Assembly: GCA_016787605.1 (NCBI GenBank)
Contig: JAEUUE010000085.1
Location: 18,805-82,804, forward strand
Direction: 5' to 3'
Length of the DNA stretch: 64,000 nucleotides
Source: Cyclobacteriaceae bacterium
GTDB taxonomy: Bacteria; Bacteroidota; Bacteroidia; Cytophagales; Cyclobacteriaceae
The first letter of the stretch is position 1, and the number at the start of each line of letters is the position of its first letter. The notes below the pieces were generated by a model. It was not told the origin of the DNA, ran no database searches, and saw only the letters and a list, made by a program, of their open reading frames with translations. A program made the position numbers and the translations under genes. Of the stretch, positions 35,430 through 46,629 are shown in pieces.

Positions 35430-36302
35430 TCAGGCCTCGTCGATGTATCGGCGGGTTATCGGCTGGTAGGAGTCGATGCGTCGATCGCGCAGGAAGGGCC
35501 AGTGTGTGCGGTAGCGATCGCTCTTTGACATATCCAGTTCTTCCACATGATTTTCTTCCTGTTCGTGCGAGGCCTTGTACATGACTTTGCCGAATGGATT
35601 GGAGATGAATGAACCTCCCCAGAACTTCATCGGTCCTTCCATCCCCACCCGGTTGACGGAGACCACATACACGCCGTTGGCGACGGCGTGAGCGCGCTGG
35701 ATGGTCTGCCACGCCTGGTATTGTTCGTCGTTGGTGGCCGCATCCTGGCTTGTGGCCCATCCGATGGCCGTCGGGTAGAAGAGGATCTCGGCGCCGGCCA
35801 GGGCGGTGATGCGGGCTGCCTCGGGGTACCACTGGTCCCAGCAAATCAGGATGCCGATGTTGGCGTACCGGGTCTTGAACACCTTGTAGCCGAGGTCGCC
35901 GGGAGTGAAGTAGAATTTCTCGTAGTAACCCGGGTCATCCGGGATGTGCATCTTCCGGTACTTGCCGAGGTACTGTCCGTCGGCGTCGATCACGGCCGTG
36001 GTGTTATGATACAGTCCTTCGGCGCGCTTTTCAAAGAGGGAAGCGATGATCACCACGTTGTGCTCTTTGGCCAGGGGAGAGAGGAAATCCGTGGAGGGCC
36101 CGGGAATGGGTTCGGCCAGCTTGAAATTCTCGTAGTTCTCCTCATCGCAGAAATACAGCGAGGTAAACAGCTCCTGCAGGCAGATGATTTGAGCGCCTTT
36201 TTTGGCCAGTTCAATAATCCGGGGTTTTACCTTCTCGAGATTCTCCCGGGGTACCGGTGAGCAGGACATCTGGATCAGTCCGACATTAACTTTTCTGTTC
36301 AC
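35430..36302 (-). CDS. aguB: N-carbamoylputrescine amidase
   Basis: This 290-residue nitrilase-superfamily enzyme hydrolyses N-carbamoylputrescine to putrescine. The catalytic triad is visible as Glu in LQELFTS, Lys in GKYRKMHIP and Cys in ILICWDQW. The start is a GTG at 36302: a TATATTTG promoter box at 36321-36328 would put the transcript start just upstream, so the longer frame (ATG at 36344) would lie partly before the transcript. The protein pairs with aguA, and C-terminal sequence [12 protein letters not shown] is typical of the family. Confidence 0.92.
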   Translation of the reverse strand: MNRKVNVGLIQMSCSPVPRENLEKVKPRIIELAKKGAQIICLQELFTSLYFCDEENYENFKLAEPIPGPSTDFLSPLAKEHNVVIIASLFEKRAEGLYHNTTAVIDADGQYLGKYRKMHIPDDPGYYEKFYFTPGDLGYKVFKTRYANIGILICWDQWYPEAARITALAGAEILFYPTAIGWATSQDAATNDEQYQAWQTIQRAHAVANGVYVVSVNRVGMEGPMKFWGGSFISNPFGKVMYKASHEQEENHVEELDMSKSDRYRTHWPFLRDRRIDSYQPITRRYIDEA

Positions 36303-36320
36303 GCTCGCTTGAATTTGGTG

Positions 36321-36328
36321 CAAATATA
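36321..36328 (-). promoter_or_regulatory. Candidate promoter -7 box for aguB-aguA
   Basis: On the minus strand this reads TATATTTG, a perfect TAnnTTTG box about 19 bases before the GTG start. It helps to decide the start codon of aguB. Confidence 0.5.
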
Positions 36329-36448
36329 TGGCCTTTGGGCACATATCCGACCCGCCGGGGCCGCATGCCAAGGATCGGGTCTGCACCTGATTTAGGTCAT
36401 TTCCATATGCGGTCGACTATCCTTATTTTGCATCAAACACTGAATTTT

Positions 36449-38311
36449 ATGCCTGCTACTGCCACATTGAAATCGACCTATAAGGTGGCCCATGCCGAAT
36501 TGAAGGAATGGGTCAATCAACTCCAAGCACAATTCGAACCGGAAGAGGTGTACTGGTGCGATGGCTCCAAGGAGGAGTACGATCGGCTCTGCCAGCAACT
36601 GGTGGACAAAGGGACCTTCATCCGGCTGAACCCGGAGAAAAGGCCCAACAGCTTCGCCTGCTTTTCCGACCCGAGCGACGTAGCCCGGGTGGAAGACCGG
36701 ACCTACATCTGCAGCCGCAACAAGGATGACGCCGGATCCACCAACAACTGGGTCGATCCCAGGGAAATGAAGCAGACCCTTCGCAAGCTGATGAGTGGCT
36801 GCATGAAAGGCCGCACGATGTATGTGATTCCTTTCTGCATGGGGCCTATTGGCTCAGACATTTCCCAGATTGGCGTCGAGATCACCGATTCCGAGTATGT
36901 GGTGGTGAACATGCATATTATGACCCGGGTGGGAACCAGGGTCATTGACCAGTTGGGATCGGACGGCGACTACGTGAAATGCGTGCATACCGTCGGCGCA
37001 CCCCTGGCCCCTGGACAACAGGACGTGAAGTGGCCCTGCAACCCGACGGTGAAATATATTGTGCATTATCCGGAAGAGCGCTCCATCGTTTCCTACGGTT
37101 CGGGATATGGAGGAAACGCGCTCCTCGGCAAGAAGTGTTTCGCGTTGCGCATCGCTTCCGTGATGGCCCGCGATGAGGGCTGGCTGGCCGAGCACATGCT
37201 CATCCTGGGTGTAGAAAACCCGCAAGGCGATAAGACCTATGTCGCCGCAGCCTTCCCCAGCGCCTGCGGAAAGACCAACTTCGCCATGCTCATTCCTCCG
37301 AAGCAACTCGACGGCTGGAAGATCACGACGGTGGGGGACGACATTGCCTGGATCAAACCCAACAAGGAAGGGAAACTCTATGCCATCAACCCGGAAGCCG
37401 GATACTTTGGCGTGGCCCCCGGTACCAACATGAAGTCGAACCCGAACGCCATGAAGACGATCGAAAGAAATACGATCTTCACCAACGTGGGCGTAACCCC
37501 GGACGGCGACGTCTGGTGGGAAGGCATGTCGAAGGAAGTGCCCAAGGACATCATCGACTGGCACGGCAAGAAATGGGATCCCGCTTCAGGCAAGCCGGTC
37601 GCTCACCCCAACGCACGGTTCACGGCCCCGGCGTCACAAAACCCTGTGCTGGATTCGGAGTGGGAAAACCCGGAAGGCGTTCCGATCGGTGCCATCATCT
37701 TTGGTGGACGCCGGAGCACCACCGTGCCGCTGGTCTACCAGGCGCACAACTGGGCGTTCGGCGTGTACATGGCCGCTACCATGGGATCAGAAATGACCGC
37801 CGCTGCCTTCGGAGAACTCGGCAAAGTGCGCCGTGACCCGTTTGCCATGCTGCCCTTCTGCGGCTATAACATGGCCGACTACTTTAACCACTGGCTCCAG
37901 TTTGGTCGCAATATCCCGAACCCGCCCCGGATCTTCGGTGTCAACTGGTTCCGCAAGGATGAGAAAGGCAATTTCCTGTGGCCCGGTTTTGGCGACAACA
38001 TGCGGGTGCTGAAGTGGATCATCCAGAAAATCAGCGGAAAGTCCAACGCCGTGGAAAGCCCCATCGGCTGGATGCCGCACTATTCCGACATCGACTGGAC
38101 GGGTCTCGACTTCTCTGTCCAACAGTTTGACAACATCATGTCTATCGAGCGGGAGCAATGGAAAGCCGAACTCCTCGCGCATGCCGAACTCTTCGAGCGG
38201 ATGTATGACCGTCTCCCCAAGGAGTTCATCTTCATGCGGGAGTTGCTCCTCAGCAGCCTCTGGCGTTCGCCCGAAAAGTGGAGCCTCGAGCCTGAGACGT
38301 TCGACAACTGA
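36449..38311 (+). CDS. pckG: Phosphoenolpyruvate carboxykinase (GTP)
   Basis: This 620-residue enzyme converts oxaloacetate and GTP to PEP, CO2 and GDP, the entry step of gluconeogenesis. It is the GTP form by length and by the phosphate loop [11 protein letters not shown], with the reactive Cys at 273 and Lys at 275. The segments [19 protein letters not shown] and [14 protein letters not shown] also fit. The ATG at 36449 gives the typical short N terminus; the frame extends upstream without conservation. A strong intrinsic terminator follows. Confidence 0.96.
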   Translation: MPATATLKSTYKVAHAELKEWVNQLQAQFEPEEVYWCDGSKEEYDRLCQQLVDKGTFIRLNPEKRPNSFACFSDPSDVARVEDRTYICSRNKDDAGSTNNWVDPREMKQTLRKLMSGCMKGRTMYVIPFCMGPIGSDISQIGVEITDSEYVVVNMHIMTRVGTRVIDQLGSDGDYVKCVHTVGAPLAPGQQDVKWPCNPTVKYIVHYPEERSIVSYGSGYGGNALLGKKCFALRIASVMARDEGWLAEHMLILGVENPQGDKTYVAAAFPSACGKTNFAMLIPPKQLDGWKITTVGDDIAWIKPNKEGKLYAINPEAGYFGVAPGTNMKSNPNAMKTIERNTIFTNVGVTPDGDVWWEGMSKEVPKDIIDWHGKKWDPASGKPVAHPNARFTAPASQNPVLDSEWENPEGVPIGAIIFGGRRSTTVPLVYQAHNWAFGVYMAATMGSEMTAAAFGELGKVRRDPFAMLPFCGYNMADYFNHWLQFGRNIPNPPRIFGVNWFRKDEKGNFLWPGFGDNMRVLKWIIQKISGKSNAVESPIGWMPHYSDIDWTGLDFSVQQFDNIMSIEREQWKAELLAHAELFERMYDRLPKEFIFMRELLLSSLWRSPEKWSLEPETFDN

Positions 38312-38318
38312 TCGTCAT

Positions 38319-38348
38319 AAAAACCCCGATTTCCCATCGGGGTTTTTT
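38319..38348 (+). terminator. Intrinsic terminator after pckG
   Basis: A 12-base stem, AAAAACCCCGAT (38319-38330) and ATCGGGGTTTTT, encloses a 5-base loop and ends in a run of T. It lies 8 bases after the pckG stop. Confidence 0.9.
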
Positions 38349-38407
38349 ATTGCCTGTTGGGAAAATGCGCCAGATCACCTACTTTACCATCATCTAAACC
38401 TGACCGA

Positions 38408-39643
38408 ATGACCTTCGCCGAACGGTGGCACGAGATACGTACGGGATTCCAGCCGACGTTTTGGGTGGCCAACTCTCTCGAACTATTCGAACGCCTCGCG
38501 TACTATGGTGCAAAGGCCGTGCTGACGGTATTTCTCGCCGAGAAGGTGGGCCTTCACGAAGAAGCCGGCACACTGGCGGGTTTGTTTAACGCCGTGTTGT
38601 ATTCCCTTCCCATCGTAGCGGGGGTAATCGTCGACAAGTACGGATTCCGCCGCTCGCTCATGGCCTGCTTCGCGATCTTCTGCGTAGGCTATTTCCTGAT
38701 CGGCCTGGCAGGCATGGAATATGGTGCCCCCATCACGGCCGCCATCGGTACCCGCAACTATGCCCTCATCGTGCTGATGCTGACCGCGGTGGGAGGCTCG
38801 CTCATCAAACCCTGCGTAGTAGGGACAGTGGCCATTACGTCCAGCGAAAAGTCAAAGGCCCTGGGATTCTCCATCTACTACACGCTGGTTAACCTGGGCG
38901 GAGCTATCGGCCCCATCATCGCCTACCGGGTTCGCACTGACCTCGGGATCGAGTATGTCCTTGTCATGTCCTCCATCACGTCGCTGATGCTGTTGATCGG
39001 CGCCTTCCTGTTTTTCAAGGAGCCGGGGGAGATCACCGAGAAGAAGACGTTTGCCCAGGTTTTTCGTGATATGCTGCAGGTGTTCAGGAATGTGAAATTC
39101 ATGACGTTCCTCCTCATCTTCTCGGGCTTCTGGATGATGTTCTGGCAGATCTTCTACTCGTTCCCCTTTTATGTGATCGACGTGCTGAAATACGAGGCTT
39201 TCGAGTTTCTCGAAACGGTGGACGCGTTTACGCTGATTCTCATCACCATCCCGGTGACGGCATTGGTCAGCAAATTGCGGCCGGTGACGGCCATCGCGCT
39301 GGGCTTTGCCATTTCCAGCCTGTCGTGGCTGATCATTGGCATTGGCGGCACCATCCTCACGGCGATCATCGGAGTAGCGGTGTACGCGCTCGGCGAGGCG
39401 ATGCAGGCACCAAGGTTCTATGAGTACGTCAGCAGCCTGGCGCCCAAAGACCAGGTCGGCACGTTCATGGGCTTTGCCTTCCTGCCGGTGGCCATCGGCT
39501 CTTTTACGGCGGGCATCATCGCCGATTTCCTGCGCTTGAATTACCTGGCCACGGATCCTCCCATGATGTTTTACACGCTGTCGGGCGTCGGGATCATCTC
39601 CACCGTCCTGATGGTGATCTATAACCGGATTGTTTCCCGATAA
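38408..39643 (+). CDS. POT-like MFS transporter
   Basis: This 411-residue protein has 12 membrane helices and the N-terminal ELFERLAYYGAKAVLTVFL, the ExxER motif of proton-dependent oligopeptide transporters. It lacks some later POT signatures, so the substrate could be a peptide or another small molecule. The OPT-family transporter follows after 50 bases on the same strand, suggesting joint peptide uptake. The ATG at 38408 is the first in frame after the pckG terminator that gives a short cytoplasmic tail. Confidence 0.82.
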   Translation: MTFAERWHEIRTGFQPTFWVANSLELFERLAYYGAKAVLTVFLAEKVGLHEEAGTLAGLFNAVLYSLPIVAGVIVDKYGFRRSLMACFAIFCVGYFLIGLAGMEYGAPITAAIGTRNYALIVLMLTAVGGSLIKPCVVGTVAITSSEKSKALGFSIYYTLVNLGGAIGPIIAYRVRTDLGIEYVLVMSSITSLMLLIGAFLFFKEPGEITEKKTFAQVFRDMLQVFRNVKFMTFLLIFSGFWMMFWQIFYSFPFYVIDVLKYEAFEFLETVDAFTLILITIPVTALVSKLRPVTAIALGFAISSLSWLIIGIGGTILTAIIGVAVYALGEAMQAPRFYEYVSSLAPKDQVGTFMGFAFLPVAIGSFTAGIIADFLRLNYLATDPPMMFYTLSGVGIISTVLMVIYNRIVSR

Positions 39644-39693
39644 TCGCCTTTACGTCTTCCCCAGAAATATAATCACGAATACCCACCCTACCC

Positions 39694-41724
39694 ATGGATA
39701 AATCATTCAAACCTTATGTAGCTCCTGAGCAGAACATGGCTGAGTTTACACTGAAGTCGGTAGGCTTTGGTGTCTTGTTCGGGATACTCTTCGGCTGTTC
39801 CACTGTTTACCTGGCCCTCAAGGCGGGACTCACCGTGTCGGCGTCGATCCCCATCGCCGTCATCGCGATCACCCTGGGCAGGAAATTCCTCAAGACCACC
39901 ATCCTGGAGAACAACATCATACAGACGACCGGTTCTGCCGGGGAGTCCATCGCCGCCGGCGTGGTATTTACGCTTCCCGGTTTCCTGTTTCTCTCGCCGG
40001 GCGAGAACGGCGTGAGCGTAGGGGAAGGTTATTTTAACTACCTCACGATCCTGATCCTGGCGGCTTTTGGAGGCATGCTGGGAACGTTGATGATGATTCC
40101 GCTCCGTCGGTCGCTGATTGTGAAGGAGCATGGTACCCTGCCTTACCCGGAAGGAACGGCGTGCGGCTCGGTGCTGCAGGCCGGCGAGAAGGGAGGAGAA
40201 TTTGCCAGGACGGCGTTCATCGGCATGGGGGTAGCCTTCGGTTACGCCATCCTTCAAAAAGTCGTACACCTGATTGCGGAGACGCCGGCCTATATGACGA
40301 GCCAAATGAATAAATTCTGGCCGTCTGCGGCAACAAGAGGGGAGATCACGCCGGAATACCTGGGCGTAGGATACATCATCGGGCCCAAGATTGCCGGTGT
40401 GCTGGTGGCAGGTTCTGTGCTGGCCTGGTGGGCCATGACACCTTTGTTGGCCACGCTGGTTCCGGCCGATACCATTGCCCTGCAATTGGTAAAACTCGGC
40501 TACCTCGCCGACCTGCAGACGGCAGGAGGTCCCGGAAGCTGGGATCCTTCCACCCACACCTTCGGTAGCTATGCCGATGCCATCTACCGTGCCTACATCC
40601 GCCAGATCGGCGCCGGCGCCGTGGCCGCTGGTGGATTCATCACGCTGATGAAGACCATCCCGACGATCATCAGTTCCTTCCGCGAAAGCATGGGATCATT
40701 AAAGGAAGGAGGCGAGCGGAGCGTGTTGCGCACCGATCGCGACCTGTCGTTCAAGGTGGTCATCATCGGAAGTGTCATCCTCATTGCCGTGCTCACCATC
40801 ATGCCCAATATCCCGGGCGACGGACTGCTGCAGAAGCTTCTGATCGGCGTGCTGATTATCATCTTTGGGTTCTTCTTTGTTACCGTAGCCAGCCGCATTG
40901 TCGGCCTGGTCGGATCAAGCAACAGTCCGATTTCAGGGATGACGATTGCTACGCTCATGGGCACGTGCCTGATCTTCACGGCAGTGGGGTGGAGCGGTAA
41001 ACTGTATGAGCCGCTGGCCCTCGTAGTCGGTGGCATGATTTGTATTGCGGCCGCCAATGCCGGCGCGACGTCGCAGGATCTGAAGACCGGGTTTATTGTC
41101 GGGGCCACTCCCCGTTACCAGCAGATCGCGCTCTTCATCGGGGCCATCGTTTCTTCCGTGGCGATCGGATTGGTGGTAAAGATTCTGGACACCCCGACCC
41201 AGGACATGATCAGCCAGGGCATTACCCATGCCGTGGGAAGCGACCGTTACCCGGCGCCGCAGGCCACGCTGATGGCCACATTGGCGAGGGGAATCCTTTC
41301 GTTTAACCTGGACTGGCAGTTCGTGATGGTCGGCGTTTTTCTCGCCGTCATGATCGAACTCTGCGGGATCAAGGCGCTAGCCTTTGCTATCGGCTTGTAC
41401 CTCCCGCTGGCCACCACGCTCCCGATCTTCATCGGCGGTGCCATCAAAGGTTATGTTGACTACCGTGCAGAGAAGCAAAACAAGGCCAAGGAAGAAGAAG
41501 ACCTGGGTAAGGGGAGTTTGTTTGCGACCGGCCTGATTGCCGGTGGTGCGCTAACCGGGGTGGTCGCGGCCATCCTGACGGTGACCAATGAGGAGTTGAT
41601 GAAAAGCATCAACATCGAACACGGCATGGTGGAGAGCCTGGGCACCACGGGATATTACCTGTTGGGTGTGGCTTTCTTCGTAACCATGTGTACAATACTT
41701 TACCGTACGGCGGTGAAACCGTAG
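39694..41724 (+). CDS. OPT-family oligopeptide transporter
   Basis: This 676-residue protein has about 16 membrane helices. N-terminal GILFGCSTVYLALKAGLTVSASIP, TTGSAGESIAAGVVFT and PYPEGTACG are clear OPT family signatures. Bacterial relatives move oligopeptides or metal chelates with protons. It follows the POT-like gene. A cytoplasmic Lys/Glu-rich stretch occurs near residue 595. The last helix ends at the stop at 41724; the following 167 bases contain no gene. Confidence 0.93.
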   Translation: MDKSFKPYVAPEQNMAEFTLKSVGFGVLFGILFGCSTVYLALKAGLTVSASIPIAVIAITLGRKFLKTTILENNIIQTTGSAGESIAAGVVFTLPGFLFLSPGENGVSVGEGYFNYLTILILAAFGGMLGTLMMIPLRRSLIVKEHGTLPYPEGTACGSVLQAGEKGGEFARTAFIGMGVAFGYAILQKVVHLIAETPAYMTSQMNKFWPSAATRGEITPEYLGVGYIIGPKIAGVLVAGSVLAWWAMTPLLATLVPADTIALQLVKLGYLADLQTAGGPGSWDPSTHTFGSYADAIYRAYIRQIGAGAVAAGGFITLMKTIPTIISSFRESMGSLKEGGERSVLRTDRDLSFKVVIIGSVILIAVLTIMPNIPGDGLLQKLLIGVLIIIFGFFFVTVASRIVGLVGSSNSPISGMTIATLMGTCLIFTAVGWSGKLYEPLALVVGGMICIAAANAGATSQDLKTGFIVGATPRYQQIALFIGAIVSSVAIGLVVKILDTPTQDMISQGITHAVGSDRYPAPQATLMATLARGILSFNLDWQFVMVGVFLAVMIELCGIKALAFAIGLYLPLATTLPIFIGGAIKGYVDYRAEKQNKAKEEEDLGKGSLFATGLIAGGALTGVVAAILTVTNEELMKSINIEHGMVESLGTTGYYLLGVAFFVTMCTILYRTAVKP

Positions 41725-41891
41725 GACGAAGTATTCAGGTCCTTTCGGTTATTCTGAAGCAAGGGCGCGCTGAACCAACAGCCGTTCTGTGCTGGTGTTT
41801 AACTGATTTGGGCGGCGACAATGAGCAACGCTAGGAGGTTCTCGGATTCTTCATCGGAGTCTAGTCCCATTTTCAAAATTTGGATCCCTGG

Positions 41892-42275
41892 CTAAAGCGT
41901 TGGTGCCGGCGCGGTGAATTGCTCTAACCCGGTACGTACGGCACGCAGGGTTTGCATCTCTGCTTCCTGGACACGGCCATCGGAGTTGATCACGCTGTAC
42001 AAGCTCTCGATGAGATTCATCCGCTCATCATAGGACGAGTCCCTGATCAGGGATTCGTTGGCTTTCATCACTTCATCGATCTTTGCAAACGTGCTGGCCT
42101 TCACTACTTGTGTGGCCTGAAGGAGGGCTTGGTCAGGGTCTTCACAAAACTGACCCACTCGGTCATTCAGCGTGGCTTCCTCCAGGTAATGCACCTGACC
42201 GTCCACCAACGCTACGTACACCATCAAATAGGCTGCCAGATCGGAAAACGATTTGAATGTAGGTGCCGGTGACAT
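41892..42275 (-). CDS. TerB-like small protein
   Basis: This 127-residue all-helical protein resembles TerB/DjlA N-terminal-like domains: LAAYLMVYVALVDGQVHYLEE and later ERMNLIESLYSVINSDGRVQEAE are the two acidic, metal-binding helix pairs of the family. The ATG at 42275 is preferred over the one at 42314, because a TAGATTTG promoter box at 42293-42300 would place the transcript start between them. The function is unknown; TerB domains are linked to metal and stress responses. Confidence 0.72.
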   Translation of the reverse strand: MSPAPTFKSFSDLAAYLMVYVALVDGQVHYLEEATLNDRVGQFCEDPDQALLQATQVVKASTFAKIDEVMKANESLIRDSSYDERMNLIESLYSVINSDGRVQEAEMQTLRAVRTGLEQFTAPAPTL

Positions 42276-42292
42276 GGTTCCGTGGTATATGT

Positions 42293-42300
42293 CAAATCTA
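42293..42300 (-). promoter_or_regulatory. Candidate promoter -7 box for the TerB-like gene
   Basis: On the minus strand this reads TAGATTTG, a perfect TAnnTTTG box, 17 bases before the ATG at 42275. It decides the start of the gene. Confidence 0.5.
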
Positions 42301-42422
42301 CGAAACATTGGCATTCTTGGCCATGAGTAATATCATGTTTGCCTGATGATGCGTATAGTGACCCTTTCGAGGGTGGGAATTACGTTGCAGAGGAACAATA
42401 AAGCGACCTTCTTCCAGGAAAA

Positions 42423-42456
42423 AAAAGACCCGTCTGGCTTCCCAGACGGGTCTTTT
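42423..42456. terminator. Strong intrinsic terminator after groEL
   Basis: A perfect 15-bp stem, AAAAGACCCGTCTGG (42423-42437) and its complement (42442-42456), surrounds a 4-base loop. Both outer ends are A/T runs, so it can stop transcription from either side. It lies 20 bases beyond the groEL stop. Confidence 0.93.
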
Positions 42457-42475
42457 CTAACCGTTGTTGGCTGGA

Positions 42476-44125
<1,650 letters not shown>

Positions 44126-44132
44126 TTAAGGG

Positions 44133-44411
44133 TTAGATCGTTCCGAAGATGTCGGAGTTCCTCATGATGAGGTAGTCTTTTCCATCGATGGTGATTTCAG
44201 TGCCGGCATATTTTCCATAGAGGATATGCTCGCCAACTTTTACGGTCACCGGCTTGTCTTTGAGACCTTCGCCGACGGCAATGACTTTGCCTTTCTGGGG
44301 TTTTTCCTTTGCCGTATCCGGGATAATGATGCCCGAAGCCGTTTTTTCCTCCGCGGGAGCCGGTTCTACCAGCACGCGGTCTTCGTTAGGTTTAAAGTTG
44401 ATTTTCGCCAT
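44133..44411 (-). CDS. groS: Co-chaperonin GroES
   Basis: This 92-residue protein is the heptameric lid of Gro[23 protein letters not shown] at the N terminus includes the mobile loop, and the C terminus ends [13 protein letters not shown]. The operon is preceded by several inverted repeats rather than an obvious CIRCE element. The ATG at 44411 is the only sensible start. Confidence 0.97.
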   Translation of the reverse strand: MAKINFKPNEDRVLVEPAPAEEKTASGIIIPDTAKEKPQKGKVIAVGEGLKDKPVTVKVGEHILYGKYAGTEITIDGKDYLIMRNSDIFGTI

Positions 44412-44470
44412 ATGGATTTAGTGTTAGGTTAAACAACCGTTATGTATGCCCCGCAATAGTCCATTTTCGT

Positions 44471-44554
44471 GCCAAGGGCCCAAATCTGCCGGTTTTGGCA
44501 GGGTCGGCAGGGTCCGGAGCCGGGGACTGTCAGCATTTCGCGCAAAAATGGCAG
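44471..44554. promoter_or_regulatory. Inverted repeats upstream of groES, candidate heat-shock control region
   Basis: TGCCAA (44471-44476) pairs with TTGGCA (44495-44500), CTGCC (44486-44490) with GGCAG (44497-44501), and CTGTCA (44527-44532) with TGGCAG (44549-44554, one mismatch). No CIRCE (TTAGCACTC-N9-GAGTGCTAA) is present. The repeats may be operator half-sites or RNA structure. Confidence 0.35.
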
Positions 44555-44606
44555 AGATTGACCTCCGGCCTCCGTTTTCGTATTATTAGGGAGGAAATAG
44601 CGGTGT

Positions 44607-45344
44607 ATGGAACAGCGACTCAATGACAACTGGCTGACGGAAGGCCTGATCGATTTCGAATACAAAAAGTACCTCCTGCTGGCTTACCTCAAAGGGGTGC
44701 GGGAGAGTTTCGGCAAGGTGGAATTGTACCCGTATCTCGGCGATATCGTCTTCCATTACCGGAACCTGCTGGCGCTCCGTGAAAACAAATCGCTTATCGT
44801 TGACAACTTCCCCAAGGAACTGTCGATGGAGAAACTCAGCCTGCTGGAACTCAGCTACCGGAAGATCATCGAGGATGACGCGGTGATGCAGGAGATTGAG
44901 TCCATTATGGAGTTTGCCATTCCCAGGTTTCGCGATCACCTGGAGGAAGGAGCGACCCTGTTCGACTTTGTGGAGTCGAAGTGCGAACTGACGTCGATCG
45001 GGGTGGTGCCGCTGTATGCGCGGGAAGGGTATGTGTTTATGACGCAGCCCCCTGAACAGGAGACAACCATTTACCGGTACCAGGTGACGGTATACCAGCA
45101 GGCTTCAGTACCGATGCGGGGATTACAGACCCAATTTCTGGGCACGTACACCTGCACCCTGGTCAACACCTACGAGAACATCAAAATGGAGCTGGTTCGC
45201 AAATACACGGACCTCCCGAATCCGGCCGCGTTCCTGGTATTGTCAAAGATGAAATTTCCCTTTCAGCCGACCCTTGTGCCGGTGGCCAAGCGGTTGCTGA
45301 TCAAGTACCTGGCCACGACGGACCAGGAGGCTACTTTTTCGTAG
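44607..45344 (+). CDS. Conserved protein of unknown function
   Basis: I do not recognise the family. The 245-residue product has no signal or membrane helix. The first 130 residues are helical and charged (FEYKKYLLLAYLKGVRESF and DHLEEGATLFDFVES), the remainder looks beta-rich (YRYQVTVYQQ and FLGTYTCTLV). Its position next to groES and secG is probably conserved in Bacteroidota. It overlaps secG tail to tail by 14 bases. Confidence 0.72.
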   Translation: MEQRLNDNWLTEGLIDFEYKKYLLLAYLKGVRESFGKVELYPYLGDIVFHYRNLLALRENKSLIVDNFPKELSMEKLSLLELSYRKIIEDDAVMQEIESIMEFAIPRFRDHLEEGATLFDFVESKCELTSIGVVPLYAREGYVFMTQPPEQETTIYRYQVTVYQQASVPMRGLQTQFLGTYTCTLVNTYENIKMELVRKYTDLPNPAAFLVLSKMKFPFQPTLVPVAKRLLIKYLATTDQEATFS

Positions 45345-45660
45345 TATCGGCGCTGTTCTGCTTCAGGGCAGGGGCAGGAACTTCCTGTTGCTCCTTGGCC
45401 CGCTCGAGCAGCTCGTCGGAAGCAGCGGTGGAACCAGGGGTAGTGAAGTTGGTTGCCAGCACCAGCGCCATTACGCTGATCGCCAGGCCCCAGGTCATCT
45501 TCTCCAGGAGGTCGCCGGTCTTCTTCACGCCAATCAGGTTGCTTGCGCTGCTACCGCCAAACTGGCTGGACAGACCGCCGCCCTTTGAGTTTTGGGCGAG
45601 GACCACGAGTACAAGCAATACCGAGGCAAAAATCGTGAGGCTGACAAATAAGGTGTACAT
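45331..45660 (-). CDS. secG: Preprotein translocase subunit SecG
   Basis: This 109-residue protein has two membrane helices with the conserved connecting QNSKGGGLSSQFGG and a following SSASNLIG. It assists SecYE in moving preproteins. A Glu/Gln-rich C-terminal tail of about 35 residues (DELLERAKEQQ onwards) extends beyond the usual core. It lies downstream of an unknown gene and lptE in a cluster of envelope biogenesis genes. Confidence 0.93.
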   Translation of the reverse strand: MYTLFVSLTIFASVLLVLVVLAQNSKGGGLSSQFGGSSASNLIGVKKTGDLLEKMTWGLAISVMALVLATNFTTPGSTAASDELLERAKEQQEVPAPALKQNSADTTKK

Positions 45661-45663
45661 GAG

Positions 45664-46575
45664 TTAACTTTTCAGGGCTTCAATTTGAGCGGCAAAGTAA
45701 GCCTTTTTCTGCGGAAACTTCCAAATCAGCTTTTTGAGCATTTCGATGGCCTTGGCTTTCTTTCCCTGTTTCAGGAGGATTTCCACAAGGGTTTCCGAGA
45801 CGATATGATCCCCATAATTCACCGACTCGGCGGCCAGGTCGGCGGAAGGTTCTGTCGGTTTGGTCCGGGGAAGGGTCGGGGCCACTTTAATGAAGTGATC
45901 GATGATCTCGCCCTGTTCAGCCACCTTGGGACTCACCAACTTGGGTTTGCGCTTGCTCGACTTGATTTCTTCAATCAGGGGAGCTTCCGGGGCCTCGGCC
46001 GGAGGCGTGGGGGGTGTTGACTTGGTGCCCGCCGGCTTTTTGGTGGACTTTGCAGGTGCCGCCGCAGGTTCGCTCTGCTTGAGCTGTTCGTAGGAAGCTT
46101 CAAAAGCGCTCATCAGGTGATGAAGGCGGTGAAGTTCCGAATCCAGATCAGCCCTCAAGGCATCTCCTTCCAGGGTTATAGGCTCTGATGGGGCAACTGA
46201 AGTCGGAGCCTCGTCGGAGATCCTCTCCTTTGCAGCTTCCACAGGCGGGGTTTGATCCAGCTGTGAGGCGACCTGATCGGGGGCCGGTTGTATAGTTTCC
46301 TTCTTGACTGCCTTGATGACCGGTACAACCACCCGGGTACTGGAAAGGGCTGTCATCAACCACTTCACCACGGTGCGATCGCCCGCATAGACGGCCGCGC
46401 GGTTTAATAGGGCCTGGGCATCGGCCCCCTGGGTGTCACGGGCTCCCCGGGCCAGAAGGAGGTGAATCGGTTGGCAGTAGGGGTACTGGGAATTCCACTC
46501 CCGCAATTCAGCGACTTCCTCGGGGAGTAGCGCTGTTGCGTTCTTAAGAAGCGTATGAAAAGTGGCGGAATCCAT
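45664..46575 (-). CDS. Conserved protein with helical N terminus and disordered middle
   Basis: This 303-residue protein is not assigned to a known family. The N-terminal 90 residues look like TPR-type helices (LLPEEVAELREWNSQYPYCQ and LLNRAAVYAGDRTVVKWLM); the middle is rich in Pro, Ala, Lys and Glu; the C terminus again has a TPR-like helix pair (VSETLVEILLKQGKKAKAIE). There is no signal, so it is presumably cytoplasmic. It sits 3 bases before secG on the same strand and may share its transcript. Confidence 0.78.
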   Translation of the reverse strand: MDSATFHTLLKNATALLPEEVAELREWNSQYPYCQPIHLLLARGARDTQGADAQALLNRAAVYAGDRTVVKWLMTALSSTRVVVPVIKAVKKETIQPAPDQVASQLDQTPPVEAAKERISDEAPTSVAPSEPITLEGDALRADLDSELHRLHHLMSAFEASYEQLKQSEPAAAPAKSTKKPAGTKSTPPTPPAEAPEAPLIEEIKSSKRKPKLVSPKVAEQGEIIDHFIKVAPTLPRTKPTEPSADLAAESVNYGDHIVSETLVEILLKQGKKAKAIEMLKKLIWKFPQKKAYFAAQIEALKS

Positions 46576-46629
46576 GCAAACAGGAGGGTAAATCTACGCA
46601 ATTTATAGGCCTGCGCAAGAGACTGAAAA

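Noticed and set aside
36425-36432. TTATTTTG before pckG, also seen upstream of the 11988-13091 lipoprotein and of glpF
   Set aside because: It misses the TAnnTTTG consensus by spacing or one base, and no -33 element is clear; not annotated as a promoter.
44460-44476. Possible sigma-54 promoter for groES, TTGGCACG on the minus strand
   Set aside because: The -24 element is perfect, but the -12 position reads GGA instead of TTGC at the right spacing, so I do not call it.
45664-46575. Idea that the unknown 303-residue protein is a TonB-like protein, from its Pro/Lys-rich middle
   Set aside because: It has no N-terminal membrane anchor and the C terminus is helical rather than the TonB beta fold.
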